A stretch of 64,000 nucleotides of DNA from Ascarosepion bandense (GCA_037127315.1 JBBBDQ010001294.1:512001-576000), one strand, 5' to 3'. Positions 52,100 to 61,830 are shown, counted from the first letter of the stretch. Notes: generated from the letters alone by a model not told the origin. A program made the numbers and translations.

Positions 52100-52440
52100 A
52101 AATAGAAGGATGTTGAGGATAACATGGGCTTAACATTTGAACCACAACAACGTTTTGGAATGGATGAAAATGAAAAGGAAACTAATACATAACATCAGAA
52201 AAAGACAACTGAAGTTTCTGGGACATGTAATGAAGAAGGAGGACTTGGAGAATCTGATACTCACAGGACAGATACAGGAAAAGAGAAACAGAGGAAAGCA
52301 ATGCAGAATATTCTTGATGGGCTTGAGCAAATGGATGGCAGAGCAGGGTTAATAAGAGAAAAGTTGTTAAGAGCTACAAGGGATAGGAAGATGTGGAAGG
52401 CCATGACCTTCTCTGTACAGAAGGGACATGGAACATAGAA
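52100..52440 (+). pseudogene. RTE-like LINE C-terminal end
   Basis: A 71-codon open stretch (52137-52352) reads NIRKRQLKFLGHVMKKEDLE, NLILTGQIQEKRNRGKQ and FLMGLSKWMAEQG, the extreme C-terminal domain of RTE/BovB-like ORF2. The end is RDRKMWKAMTF-like with CAGAAGGGACATGGAACATA. Well preserved but 5'-truncated. Confidence 0.75.
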
Positions 52441-52770
52441 TAAGAAATCATTTCAAGCAAAGCAATAATGAAATTAGACTATAATATTCTAGCAAAAAGT
52501 TTATAAAATTGTAGTTTCTTCTGGCTTGGAATCAATTCATGTAATCCATTTCTTCTAGCCAAATACTCATAGTGTCTTCTGTTTGATATAACAGTATTCA
52601 TTCTGCCTGTCACCTTATGCCCTTTTTTATAACCTCATTATCAAAATTTGCACCTGACAAAAAGAGTATGTGTCTCTAGGATCAATCCATTTTAAATGTG
52701 TGACTTGTGAAGACATCACTTTTTCCTTTTGGAACAATTTACATGCAAGACACGTTTTAATTTGTTTTTG

Positions 52771-52825
52771 TCCTGGTTATATACAAGGTGACAGGCAGAA
52801 TGGTTACTGCTATATCAATTTTCTA
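52771..52825 (+). repeat. 55 bp donor segment, copied into the 5' LTR
   Basis: TCCTGGTTATATACAAGGTG ... TCAATTTTCTA (55 bp) recurs at 53282-53336 inside the 5' LTR with only two differences. This upstream copy is flanked by sequence unrelated to the LTR, and the 3' LTR lacks it, so 52771-52825 is the donor side. Confidence 0.85.
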
Positions 52826-52934
52826 GCATTACATCAACTTTTCCAAAACATTCATGCAACCCTGGGCCTCTTTGCCTTCTTTAGTAATGCAATGTGCATA
52901 CAATATATAAATTATAAAATTATAGAATTATTTC

Positions 52935-53126
52935 CCACGCTCTGAGCTTCCTCTCACAGGTGCTTTGTGACTACTCTCTTTCTGCTCTATTACTACTTCT
53001 GTGGAAAGTGCTCAAAAGAGCTAAATTTCTTGGTTCCACCAGGTCTAACCTTCAGGAATAAGGCCCATCAGGCCACTTACGTTGTAGCAAATCATCCATA
53101 TTCCCCCATATTTCATCAGTGAGAAG
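52935..53126 (+). pseudogene. J LINE C-terminus, left part, interrupted by the LTR element
   Basis: A continuous frame reads TLFLLYYYFCGKCSKELNFL and VPPGLTFRNKAHQATYVV ANHPYS (the 'LCLFYKYFHG-CS-EL--LVPP' and 'R-T--A---H---' landmarks). It resumes after the LTR element at 57702 with HSNSFF. Stops occur at the junction region, so the LINE was already dead or has decayed since. Confidence 0.65.
53122..53126 (+). repeat. Target site duplication, left (AGAAG)
   Basis: AGAAG immediately before the 5' LTR, matched by 57697-57701 after the 3' LTR. Five bp is usual for Ty3/gypsy integrases. Confidence 0.9.
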
Positions 53127-53629
53127 TGTGGTGGAGACTTACCTCACCGGAGCAAGAGAAGGCGGTTTGTCTACACGTGCATTCGTAAACGTAATGGAAC
53201 CGCGAGGTGAGCTCATGCAAGGCAGTTTCAGGAATGACACGGTTCATGCGTCATTGAAGAAAGTGAGGTTTTTCAGGAGTGTCCTGGTTATATAAAAGGT
53301 GACAGGCAGAATTGTTACTGCTATATCAATTTTCTATGAATGACACGGTGCATGCGTCATTGGTGAAAGCGAGGCTTTTCAGGAGTGAGAAATTGCGAGA
53401 CCAAAAACACATAAAAAGAGCCAACTTCTGTTTCGGAGGCACTTGGCCATTGGAGACTTGAGAAGGCTACACCAGTGTTCAGGAGACAGCGTTTTGCTTA
53501 CGGTGCACAGGAAATGGAGTCCCTAGTAAAGCAGTGTTCCGTGTTCTACAAGAAGCAGCTGGGAGAACAGATCCAAGTGGTCATTAATTTGTCTACAAAC
53601 TACACACAGAGAAGACACAAATGCCCACA
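53127..53629 (+). repeat. 5' LTR, rearranged and 108 bp longer than its partner
   Basis: It starts TGTGGTGGAGACTTACCT and ends GACACAAATGCCCACA. Compared with the 3' LTR, a ~51 bp LTR block is present twice (53231-53281 and 53337-53387), separated by the 55 bp copy of upstream flank (53282-53336). A CATAAAAAG word near 53411 is the best TATA-like candidate for the promoter. Confidence 0.9.
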
Positions 53630-53637
53630 AGCTATTT

Positions 53638-53655
53638 TGGCCTCTATCACGATTT
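53638..53655 (+). promoter_or_regulatory. Possible primer binding site
   Basis: TGGCCTCTATCACGATTT lies 8 bases after the 5' LTR and starts with TGG, as a tRNA 3' CCA complement would. I cannot match the rest to a particular tRNA, so this is weak. Confidence 0.25.
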
Positions 53656-53660
53656 TCATT

Positions 53661-54437
53661 ATGGATGGTAAAGTCTTTGATGTCTGGTTGATTCCTGCAA
53701 CTGATATGCCAATCGTCGAGTGGATCGAAAATGCAGAGTTGGTCTGCAAACTCTGTGCTATGGATGAAATTGAGCGGATTCTACCAGTGCGACTCTGAAG
53801 CAGAGCTCTTGCTGTATACAGGCAGCTCAGCAAGGAGCAGAAAGTGGATGCGGTGCAGATTAAATGGGCCCTCATGACTACATATGCAACAGATGCATTT
53901 GATGCATTCGATCAATTTGTTACTCGGCAACTTTGCTTGGGTGAAACAATGGACGAGTTTCTAGCTGAACTACATCATTTAGCTTGGCTGGTTGAGGGAT
54001 CATTGCCTGAATGATGGATGATATGTGCGTTTGTTTGGGGGTTGCCACAATATGTTAGGCAGCTTCTCCGTGCCTCGTCCAGAATGGAGACCATGACATT
54101 GGAGCAGCTTTTGACTTGAGCACGGGCTATCATGACCATAACAGAAGCTGTAAGGAGTCTGGTCACTGCATCCACTGGCAAAACACATTTGGATGCAGAG
54201 TTGCTCCCCAATGACTCGCGTAGTGAGACCTTTCTTTGCTACAAGTGTTCTGGGCCCAACCACATGATGAAGGATTGTATGCAGGGACGCCAAGTGAGGT
54301 CAGATGGTCACATGCAGAAGTCTCGCCATGAAACCCAATGCTTCAGATGCAACAAACTTGGACATATATCATCAAGATACCAAGAAAACACCCAAGGGGA
54401 AGAGACGTCAGCGCCAGTCTCCTCCCTGAGCAAGTAA
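53661..54437 (+). pseudogene. gag: gag (capsid and nucleocapsid), one frame with three TGA stops
   Basis: The frame starting at ATG 53661 (MDGKVFDVWLIPATDMP) stays aligned to TAA 54435-54437, about 258 codons, broken only by TGA at 53796, 54012 and 54117. The capsid part includes QFVTRQLCLGETMDEFLAEL, a retrotransposon-gag-type segment. Near the C-terminus are two zinc knuckles: CYKCSGPNHMMKDC is a perfect CX2CX4HX4C, while CFRCNKLGHISSRY has Tyr in place of the last Cys. The upstream open reading into the 5' LTR is not part of gag. Gag would form the particle and bind element RNA. Confidence 0.85.
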
Positions 54438-54442
54438 GTACC

Positions 54443-54890
54443 AAGAAATTGCCCACCGTAAAAGTGCTCGTGGATGGGTGAGAGTGCACAGCTCTGGTGG
54501 ATTCCGGCTGCACTGGTGCCTCTGGTGAGCAAAGTTGTGTGTCTCCATTGGAGACAGAAGGAAGTAGGAGTGCTGACGGCTGATGGGAAGACTTTGAAGT
54601 GCCGGGGGCACGGCAGAATAAAATTGGAAATTAGGTAGGCTCAGCCCATGTACATTGATGTCCTAGTTGTGGATGGACAATTGTTGGGCTTTGACCTGCT
54701 TATTGGCATTGACGCAATCAAACAGCTAGGAGGTGTTCGCCTGACGGAATCAGGTGAGGCATACTTTGGAGACCTGGATGGATGTGCTGCCATTTCTATT
54801 GATGAGCCCAATTTCAGTGTAACATTCGATGAAAAGGCAAAAAGTGTGGACTGCAACATGGAAATGGGCAAGTGGTTGCTCACCCGGTGA
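54443..54890 (+). pseudogene. Aspartic protease region
   Basis: Begins in the -1 frame relative to gag (VKVLVDG), with a TGA at 54479 and the active-site triad Asp-Ser-Gly at 54500-54508 (ALVDSGCTGA). One extra base near 54521 then shifts reading to the gag frame, which continues EVGVLTADGKTLKCRG and the flap/second-half region DVLVVDGQLLGFDLLIGIDA, with a TAG at 54636 and TGA at 54888. The -1 relation suggests the intact element used ribosomal frameshifting between gag and pol. Confidence 0.8.
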
Positions 54891-55535
54891 GCTGACGAAT
54901 AACGTGCAAGAGTACACTGTGCCAGACCATGCCCGGGATACGTATGAGAAAGAACTCTTGCTAAGGGTCTAATTCTCTTGATGGCAGTCCTGCAAGAGCA
55001 CAAGCAAAAGGTCCAGCTGGTACTCGACTACCGAGAATTGAACGGATTTGTAGAAGCATTCACTGCTGATGCCAAAGTGTGCGCACAAAAACTCAGAGAA
55101 TGGCGACAACAAGGAGCCGATGTGTCACTTTTAGATCTGTGACATGCCTACTTGCAAATCCACATTGACAAGGAGCTGTGGCCATTCCAAACGGTCATTT
55201 TCAAGGGTAACCGGTTCTGCCTTACACGACTGGGTTTTGGCCTAAATGTGGCACTGCTCATCATGAAATCTGTTGTCGACGCTATAATGTCCCAAGATCG
55301 TGTGATTAAAAGTGCCACGTCGGCTTACGTTGACGACATTTTTATCAATAAGAGCCTGGTTTCTGCAGTGTGCATTCAATAGCATTTTTCAGATTACAGC
55401 CAAGTCTGTAAAGACCCAAAATGGCTGGAAGACAGAACTAGGGTCCTCGGTCTACAGGTGTGGGGAGAGAACGGTACTCTCCGATGGAAACGGAGTGGAC
55501 AGATCCAGGAAATTCCTGACGTGGTAACTCATTGA
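54891..55535 (+). pseudogene. Reverse transcriptase region
   Basis: From the linker after protease the frame gives LVLDYRELNGFVEAFTADAK (fingers), VSLLDL then TGA at 55140 then HAYLQIHIDKELWPFQTVIF (first catalytic-Asp motif), GNRFCLTRLGFGLNVA (palm) and SAYVDDIFIN, with the YVDD catalytic box at 55326-55337. A frameshift follows YVDD and is later compensated (VWGENGTLRWKRSG in the original frame); a TGA at 55533 interrupts the connection. The residues for catalysis are all present despite the breaks. Confidence 0.85.
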
Positions 55536-55538
55536 CGT

Positions 55539-56194
55539 GTGTTTTCCATTTGTGGGAAACTCGTGGGCTACTTTCCCGTGTGTGGCTGGCTGGGGGTGGC
55601 AATTGCATTCATCAAGCGACGAGCAAGTGCGGTGACCAAGAGATGGGACGATGAAATCAGAGATGCCAATTTGCGTCGTATGCTGGAAGAGACGATGACC
55701 AGAGGGTATGAAATGGACCCTGTTGGAGGAGACTGGTGCATGAATAGCAATGAGATGAAGGTCTGGGTGGATGCAAGTTCTGTGGCCACAGGGGTGGCGT
55801 TAGAGGCGAATGGAAGCATTGTCGAGGATGCTTGTTGGTTGCACCCGACCAATGATGCCAGGCATATCAATCTGGCTGAACTAGATGCAGCAGTCAAAGG
55901 CATCAACCTGGCCCTTCAATGTCAGGCCACAGTGTTGCATCTGGTCACCGATTCAACATGCATACATCGGTGGATATCTGACACCTTGACTGGGAAGGCA
56001 TGTGTGAACACGAAGGCGGCTGGCGAAATGCTAGTGAGACGGCGTTGGGAACACTGCGGGCATTAGCGGAAGAATATAGATTGACCATGGATGTTACACT
56101 GGTGAAATCCTGTCAAAACCATGCAGATTGCCTCACTAGAGTGCCACACAAAAGGAGGGAAAAGAGCCAGTCCCAGAAAGTTGCGCTGCAATGA
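55539..56194 (+). pseudogene. RNase H region
   Basis: The open frame to 56066 reads FSICGKLVGYFPVCGWLGVA (connection), then the RNase H residues: VWVDASSVATGVALEANG (first Asp), HINLAELDAAVKGINLAL (Glu) and HLVTDSTCIHRWISDTLTGK (second Asp). A frameshift near 56043 moves the end into another frame (GTLRALAEEYRLTMDVTLVK, NHADCLTRVP), terminated by TGA at 56192. The D-E-D set is preserved. Confidence 0.8.
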
Positions 56195-57158
56195 GGAGTT
56201 GACTGAATAAAAGTCAGGTTGTTGATGTCCACCAAGAAAGTGGACATGCGGGCGTGAAACGAACACTGTACTTCGCCAGACTTATCAACCCACTAGTGTC
56301 AAAAGAAATCGTGCAATTGGTTATCAAAGCCTGCAAAGCCCGACAGTCAATAGATCCAGCACCAGTTCATTGGAAAAAAGGAAAATTGAGCATGGAAAAC
56401 AACTGGAGTAGAATAGCAATGGACATAACCCATTACAATGGCGAGCGTTTTCTAACGCTCATTGATTGCGGTCCCTTCCAGGTTTGCAATTTGGCGGACA
56501 TTGCGTCGGCAAGATGCACATAGTGTCATTCACCAGCTGAAGATGATTTTCTTTGAACGGCCCCGTTCAAAGAAAATCACCAACTGAAATATTAACTGAC
56601 AATGACCCTGCGTTTACTTGCAGACACTTCAAGGAGTTTGCGAACAGCTGGGGTGAGCAGTTGAGGATCCAGTGCCGTTATTCACCGGCTGGTAATGGAA
56701 TTGTGGAACGCAGCCATAGAAGCATTAAGATCATCACAGCAAGGAAAGGTCGTTCCATGTTAGAGGCCGTTTATTGGTATAATGTCACGCCAAAGGACGA
56801 TGTCTTACCTTCCATGGCACTGGCTGATGTGCTGCATAATTACCACATCAGAGTAAAAGGCATTGAAGCCAAACCCCCACCAGAACCACAGATTATCGAA
56901 GGGGGATATGAAGAAGGTGACGTTGTCTGGGTTAAAACTCTGCACAGCAAATGCATAACCAAGTTCAGGACCAGGCGGGTAACCAAAATTGTTTGCCCAC
57001 AGACAGTGCGAATTGATGGGGTACCACGCCATGTCAAAGACCTACGGCCATTTTCAAGATCATATGCATCGTTGAGCGATGAAACCGACACAGAAGAGAG
57101 TGACAGTTTATTTACTTGGGGTCAGGTCAACCAAGTGATGGCTCCGATAGTCCACTAA
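56195..57158 (+). pseudogene. Integrase region, DD35E, broken by an inverted insertion
   Basis: The N-terminal zinc-binding part has His at 56230 and 56245 and CKARQ, where the last Cys is Arg (HHC then R). The catalytic core has the first Asp in AMDITHYNG (56422-56424), the second Asp in ILTDNDPAF (56598-56600) and the Glu in GIVERSHRS (56706-56708), 35 residues between the last two. Between the first and second Asp the frame shifts and the 56545-56578 palindrome interrupts. The C-terminal part (VTKIVCPQTVRIDGVPRHVK, DLRPFS) resembles the GPY/F module of Ty3/gypsy integrases. Confidence 0.85.
56545..56578. other. Perfect 16 bp palindrome inside integrase
   Basis: GATTTTCTTTGAACGG (56545-56560), CC, then CCGTTCAAAGAAAATC (56563-56578). 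The left arm is in-frame coding sequence (IFFER); the right arm has no counterpart expected in the protein order. It looks like a reversed copy made by a template switch. Confidence 0.9.
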
Positions 57159-57301
57159 CAGTGGACGCTGATGTGCATAACGAAACCTCAGATGACAGCC
57201 CCTCTGAGGATGAACCTTGTGTCATACCCCACCAAAGGAGCACCCGCCAAAAGAGACCCGCTCCTGAATGCACTTTTTGTGATGATGAGATCAGGAGGGA
57301 G
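57116..57301 (+). pseudogene. C-terminal pol tail and polypurine tract
   Basis: After a frame change near 57116 an acidic then basic tail reads SGQPSDGSDSPLTV ... SPSEDEPCVIP and RSTRQKRPAPECTFCDDEIR, and the frame runs on into the 3' LTR (RRSKRRRFVCTCV). The Cys pairs could bind metal but this is a guess. AGGAGGGAG (57293-57301) next to the LTR is the polypurine tract. Confidence 0.6.
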
Positions 57302-57696
57302 TGTGGTGGAGACTTACCTCGCCGAAGCAAGAGAAGGCGGTTTGTCTGCACGTGCGTTCGTAGACGTAATGGAACCGTGAGGCGAGATCATGCAAGGCAG
57401 TTTCTGGAATAACATGGCACATGCGTCATTGGTGAAAGCGAGGCTTTTCAGGAGTAAGAAATTACGAGACCAAAAACATAAAAAGAGCCAACTTCTGTTT
57501 CGGAGGCACTTGGCCGTTGGAGACTCGAGAAGGTTACACCAGTGTTCTGGAGACAGCGTTTTGCTTACGGTGCGCAGGAAACGGATTCCCTAGTAAAGCA
57601 GTGTTCTGGGTTCTATGAGAAGCAGCTAGGAGAACAGATCCAAGTGGTCATTAATTTGTCTATGAACTACACTCAGAAAAGACACAAATACCCACA
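57302..57696 (+). repeat. 3' LTR (395 bp)
   Basis: TGTGGTGGAGACTTACCT to AAATACCCACA. It lacks the duplicated block and the 55 bp insert of the 5' copy, so it represents the original LTR. Differences from the 5' LTR are mostly transitions, many at CpG positions. Confidence 0.9.
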
Positions 57697-57885
57697 AGAA
57701 GTTCACTCAAACAGCTTCTTCGTGTGAACCAGACACCCAAGAGGTTGTTTTCCCAACCACCACAGCATATTCAAGTCTAAAGTTAACTGTTATTTTCCCC
57801 TCTTATCCATATAAACTACCCCTTATGTAAGCTTCTACCTTGAGTGGCCCCAGGCCTTGTATAGAGTGAAATTTACTCTAAAAAA
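57697..57885 (+). pseudogene. J LINE C-terminus, right part, with target duplication AGAAG
   Basis: After AGAAG (57697-57701) the frame gives HSNSFFV, stop, TRHPRGCFPNHHSIFKSKVN, the 'NSFFPRT--LWN-LP' and 'LQ-FK-NVN' landmarks in decayed form. Then comes the 3' end GGCCTTGTATAGAGTGAAAT + A-rich tail. It joins 52935-53126 across the LTR element. Confidence 0.65.
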
Positions 57886-57894
57886 TAAAAATAT

Positions 57895-58605
57895 AAAATT
57901 CTGGTATGGTTTGATTTAAGGACATATCAACTCGTCATGGCTCATTTAATGACAAAATTATATTTTCTTGTGAGCTTTGGTAATTTTTATTTTATCTTTT
58001 TCCCTTAAAGGTGTAATTGCTGATAATTTCAGTTAGTCAGTTAAGTGCCATACATGATACACACTTGGGCAATCATGTCTCAGAAAAGACAGGACTGACT
58101 CACAGTAGGTTGCCATTATTTTCTGTGGTAGACTGTTTGCCAACCAAGGCTATAGAACCCAATCTGTTCTGCTATTTAACCCATATCTGGAGGGAGAAAT
58201 GGTGGATTAGCACTTTTCCAAAGGGTATTTGCTTATAAATGAATGCAACAAATTTGACTGGAAATTGAACTTGGCTCTCTGATTTCTCGTTCCGAGCTGA
58301 TATCCACTACACCACAATGCACATCAGCAAAACGCATATCGCTGATAATTTACCTTTCTTTAATACTTTGAAAATGTATTGCGAGTAATTTTTGTAATGT
58401 ATTTTTATATTTTCAGGTTTTGACCCTAATTGGAGGGCTTACTATTTGCCTATAGCTAGGACCATAACAGATGTTACCACACTGAAACAGCAACTATAAC
58501 AACAAGGAAGTGGTTCCACATATCTTAAAACTCCAAATCTAAGGCCTTGCTGCTGGATGTAATTTATCATCATGCCCAGGACTCACACAATTCTGTAACA
58601 TTATT
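57895..58605 (+). repeat. D repeat, split by an S1 SINE
   Basis: The left part has GATTTAAGGACATATCAACT and the right part TTTTGACCCTAATTGGAGGG, TTGCCTATAGCTAGGACCAT, CATCATGCCCAGGACTCACA. The break is the S1 insert at 58030-58340. Confidence 0.7.
58030..58340 (-). repeat. S1 tRNA-SINE (antisense), full length, 11 bp target duplication
   Basis: Tail AGTTAGTCAGTTAAGTGCC at the left, head with ATATCCACTACACCACAATG at the right. GCTGATAATTT on both sides (58019-58029 and 58341-58351) is a perfect 11 bp duplication. One word, CACAGTAGG, shows the GGGCAGAAGATTATC segment has been deleted. Confidence 0.9.
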
Positions 58606-58904
58606 TTTAATAAAAGTGAGTGAACAAAAGCAAGAAATCTAAAATAATTGACTAAAAAACGAGGTTTTATGTCAATAGCATTTTAATTCTACTTTTTTCT
58701 GTAGAAATGGAATATAGACACTGACAACTGTGTGAAGGGAAGTTAATTTTTATTTCACTACGTGCGAACCACTCGCCGCCATAATTCAAAAACAAAACTG
58801 CCTGCTTTCCGTTTCCGGTGATTAAATTGTCTATCATGAAGAACAGCCAAGGGACACCACTCAGTGGAGTTAACAGTATCTTTTCTAAAACTTCATAATT
58901 ATAA

Positions 58905-59105
58905 CTTTTTTAACTGCTTGTTTCCGTGATACATACAATCTTCAAAAATTTAAATGGAATGCCAGTTACCATCTTCTGCCTTCCTGAACCCTTTATTGTT
59001 CTTTCTACACTTCTCATTACTGCCTTATCCTTCTCTTTCACTCTTTGGACCCAAATAATATCCTAGGGCATTATCACTTAGCATGGAGTAAAATGATTAA
59101 AATAA
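58905..59105 (+). repeat. J LINE ORF end and 3' tail
   Basis: CAAAAATTTAAATGGAATGC, ATCTTCTGCCTTCCTGAACC and the end GGAGTAAAATGATT + A-rich. Confidence 0.65.
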
Positions 59106-59204
59106 AATTTGTTTTTAATATAATACAGGTACCCACGAAAAATAACGTTTGAAGAAATGAAAAAATGTTGGATTAAAAATAAAAATCCATTCTTTAGAAA
59201 GTTG

Positions 59205-59430
59205 TTTGCTTAAATTTGGTTTGGTTGTTTTTGTTTAGTAGCATATCAACCTCTATGGGTTATTTAATGCATAAATCTATATATGTTGAACAGTTTTATA
59301 GTTTCAACTGCATATAAAATGTATTGTTGGTTGGTTAATTTTTAATAACATACATATCAACCTCTCCAGATCATTTAATGCCAAAATATAAATATTCTCT
59401 ACATAAGTTTATGCTTTCAACTACAGATAT
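59205..59430 (+). repeat. Two tandem left-end pieces of D
   Basis: TAGCATATCAACCTCTATGG with GTTATTTAATGCATAAA, then ACATATCAACCTCTCCAGAT with CATTTAATGCCAAAA, about 120 bp apart. Only the left end of D is present in each. Confidence 0.6.
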
Positions 59431-60079
59431 TTTACTTAAACTATTTACATTGTTTGGACAGTTGTCCTCGTCTTCTTTACCGTATTCAAAGTAAAGCAAT
59501 AATGTCATTAAGACACTGTAGAATTCAAGTAGACTTACCTTAGCAACATGGCTTCCCTGTAATCCTGGTAAAAAGAACTAATGATATAATTAGTTTCATT
59601 TTATCAAGAGTAACATACACATCCAGAAATTCATCCACTGGCATACCAGCAAATGGACTGGCCCACTCTGATAATGAACTGGCCTAATTTTTTTTTTTTT
59701 CCTCCTCCTCTTCTTCTCCTTAGTTGGTCTCTGTTGCTCTAAAGATGATATCAGTTGTTCTGCAGACACAAGGAGCTGCTTGGAGTGAAAGAGAATGAGA
59801 AAAAAATACTTTAGAAGAAACCAGAAACCCAATCCTAGACAAGGAACAAACCTCTACTCCTGTCCAAAACAAAACAACTGAAGAAGTGTAAACCACATGA
59901 TAAGTGAACCTATCTATTCCAATTAATGTAAGTTTTTATTAGAAATTAACTGGGGATTGGTTTTCTATTGTTATAAAGTAATAAAATGATTCCCCCCCAC
60001 CCAGTATCACTACATGATCTAAGATTTTATTATACAAGTCAGTGTTTGTTTTTGTTTTGTTTTTTTGAGAGGGTTGTAT

Positions 60080-60155
60080 TTTTTTATTTTTTTTATTAAT
60101 TTACCTCAAGTAAAGTGATAATGCCACTAACATAACGGGCTACTGGGAAAAATGT
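60080..60155 (-). repeat. J LINE tail remnant (antisense)
   Basis: Poly-T, TTAATTTACCTCAAGTAAAG, GATAATGCCACTAACATAAC, GGGCTACTGGG follow the reversed J 3' end. Confidence 0.5.
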
Positions 60156-60509
60156 AAATTTCTAAATAAAATGTTTGGAATGTAGCTTTTTATTTCCATA
60201 ACCTTTTAGATTGTAGTATTGGTAACCTTAAGTGGGAGGAGTTTAAAATCTATCTGTAAAAAAAAAATTTCTTTTTAAAGATTTTTAAGTGGTCTTAAAT
60301 TTTTGATCGGGAGTGTATGTGCTCATCTGATGATATTATGGGAATTAATGGGATGGTAAGTGCTGATACATAACTAAATATAGTAAAGTAACATGCTATT
60401 TCATTTCTACAAGTATCTCTCAACCATTAAGCCATTTTTATGCAGGACAATACCAAATCATTACACAGCTAAATGAGTAAAACCATTCTTTTTTTTTTTA
60501 TAAAAAGGG

Positions 60510-60700
60510 AACAAATTCCATAGACTGAACATATGAGCAATGATGAGGTTTTGGAAAGAATGCAAACAAAAAAGAAAACTTATACTTAGTATCAGGAAGA
60601 GAGATCTGAAGTTTCTGTGACACATAAGGAGGAAGAAGGGCTTTGTGGCCGACATAGGGAACTAGAACCACAGAATAGCCAAAATGGTGAACAGGATTTG
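60510..60700 (+). pseudogene. RTE-like LINE fragment
   Basis: CATAGACTGAACATATGAGC, ATGATGAGGTTTTGGAAAGA, AGGAAGAGAGATCTGAAGTT and GACACATAAGGAGGAAGAAG correspond to the 'WTEHVSNEEVLERM ... R-LKFL-HVRRKKG' region. 190 bp. Confidence 0.6.
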
Positions 60701-61209
60701 CCTTATTCTCAACAAAAGAGAGTTCATCTTTGACTGACATGTAGGACTTCAATCTAAGAAAAAGCTATAATAACCTTGTAGCAAAGAAAATGGCAGAAAA
60801 TAAGGTGAAGATGAAAAACTTGACACCTTTTTTAAAATGCCTGAAAATCCAGGCCAAAAAACTTCTGCCAATTTGTTGCCATATTCAGTCTTTTTTCTGT
60901 CTCCTTTTATTTGAGGATTACCTTCTCATTATGTAGTATGACAAGAAATGCTATGCATATTAGATTATGCTAATGAATCTTGCCACTGCGTCTGGTGTAG
61001 CCCTTAGAAAATGTCAGTCAGTAAATAAAGGCTATTGCTTTTTTTGCTGGCAGCAGTTAGGATTTTTGGCAGATTGGTGAGCAAAAGTACGTTTTTACGT
61101 TTTTGTTGCTTTGAGGAGAATATTGGATTTCTGTCCCTGTTTTTGTTACTATGTTGCTGGCTAGACTTCTCACGATATTTTTGACCAAATTTCTTACTTG
61201 CACACGGAT

Positions 61210-61830
61210 TTGCTACAGGCTTGCAGAATCTGATACTCACAGGATGGATATAAAGCAAGACAGACAGGGGAAAGCAGTACAAGATACACTTGATGAGCTT
61301 AAACAAGTAGATAGCAAAGCAGAGTTTGGGAGAAATACGAAAAGGAAAAATGCTGAGAGTGACAAGGGATAGGGGTAAGTGGAAATCCATGATCACCAAT
61401 GTACTGAAGGGACACGTCACATAATGAAGAAGAAGAAGAATATTAAAGAATAAAGTAAACATTTTTGTGTATAAACAACAAGATAACAAGAGAGATACCA
61501 AGAGGAAATGTGCTGAGAGTGACAAGGGATAGGTGCAAGTGAAAGTCCATGATCGCCTACGTCCTGAAGGGACACAACACATAAAGAAGAAGAATATTAA
61601 AGAATAAAGTAAACATTTTTGTGTATAAACAACAAGATAACAAGAGAGATACCAAGAGGAAAAGTGTTGAGTGTGACAAGGGATAGGGGCAAGTGAAAGT
61701 CCATGATCGCCTACGTCCTGAAGGGACATGGCACTTGAAGAATAAGAAGAATAAGAATATTAAAAATTAAAGTAGACATTTTTGTGTATAAACAACAAAA
61801 TGCCAAGAGAAAAAGTGTTGTGAGTGTAAA
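61210..61830 (+). pseudogene. RTE-like LINE end with its tail tandemly repeated three times
   Basis: The first part (AGAATCTGATACTCACAGGA ... GATGAGCTTAAACAAGTAGA) is the normal RTE C-terminus (a plus-strand reading at 61151-61372 includes DELKQVDSKAEFGRNTKRKN). The last ~155 bp, from the RGK-like AGATACCAAGAGGAAA word through GTGACAAGGGATAGG, CATGATCGCCTACGTCCTGA and AAGAATATTAAAGAATAAAG, is repeated at spacings of about 154 and 163 bp. Confidence 0.75.

Larger units (their letters stand above)
53127..57696 (+). mobile_element. Ty3/gypsy-like LTR retrotransposon, complete in outline but dead
   Basis: 4,570 bp with two LTRs (53127-53629 and 57302-57696), inner order gag, protease, RT, RNase H, integrase, a polypurine tract before the 3' LTR and a 5 bp target duplication. 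By eye the aligned LTR parts differ at about 30 of 395 positions (about 92% identical), which makes it an old insertion. Domain order and DD35E integrase support Ty3/gypsy. No envelope-like gene is seen; a pol-frame tail fills the space before the 3' LTR. It carries at least eight TGA stops, several frameshifts and a hairpin insertion, so it cannot be active. Confidence 0.9.

Noticed and set aside
53475..53660. Longer gag starting inside the 5' LTR
   Set aside because: The same frame exists in the 3' LTR and the ATG at 53661 directly after the LTR gives the expected gag start.
57116..57412. Envelope-like gene before the 3' LTR
   Set aside because: The reading is an acidic then Arg/Cys-rich tail, without signal peptide or membrane segment, and its frame continues pol after a shift.
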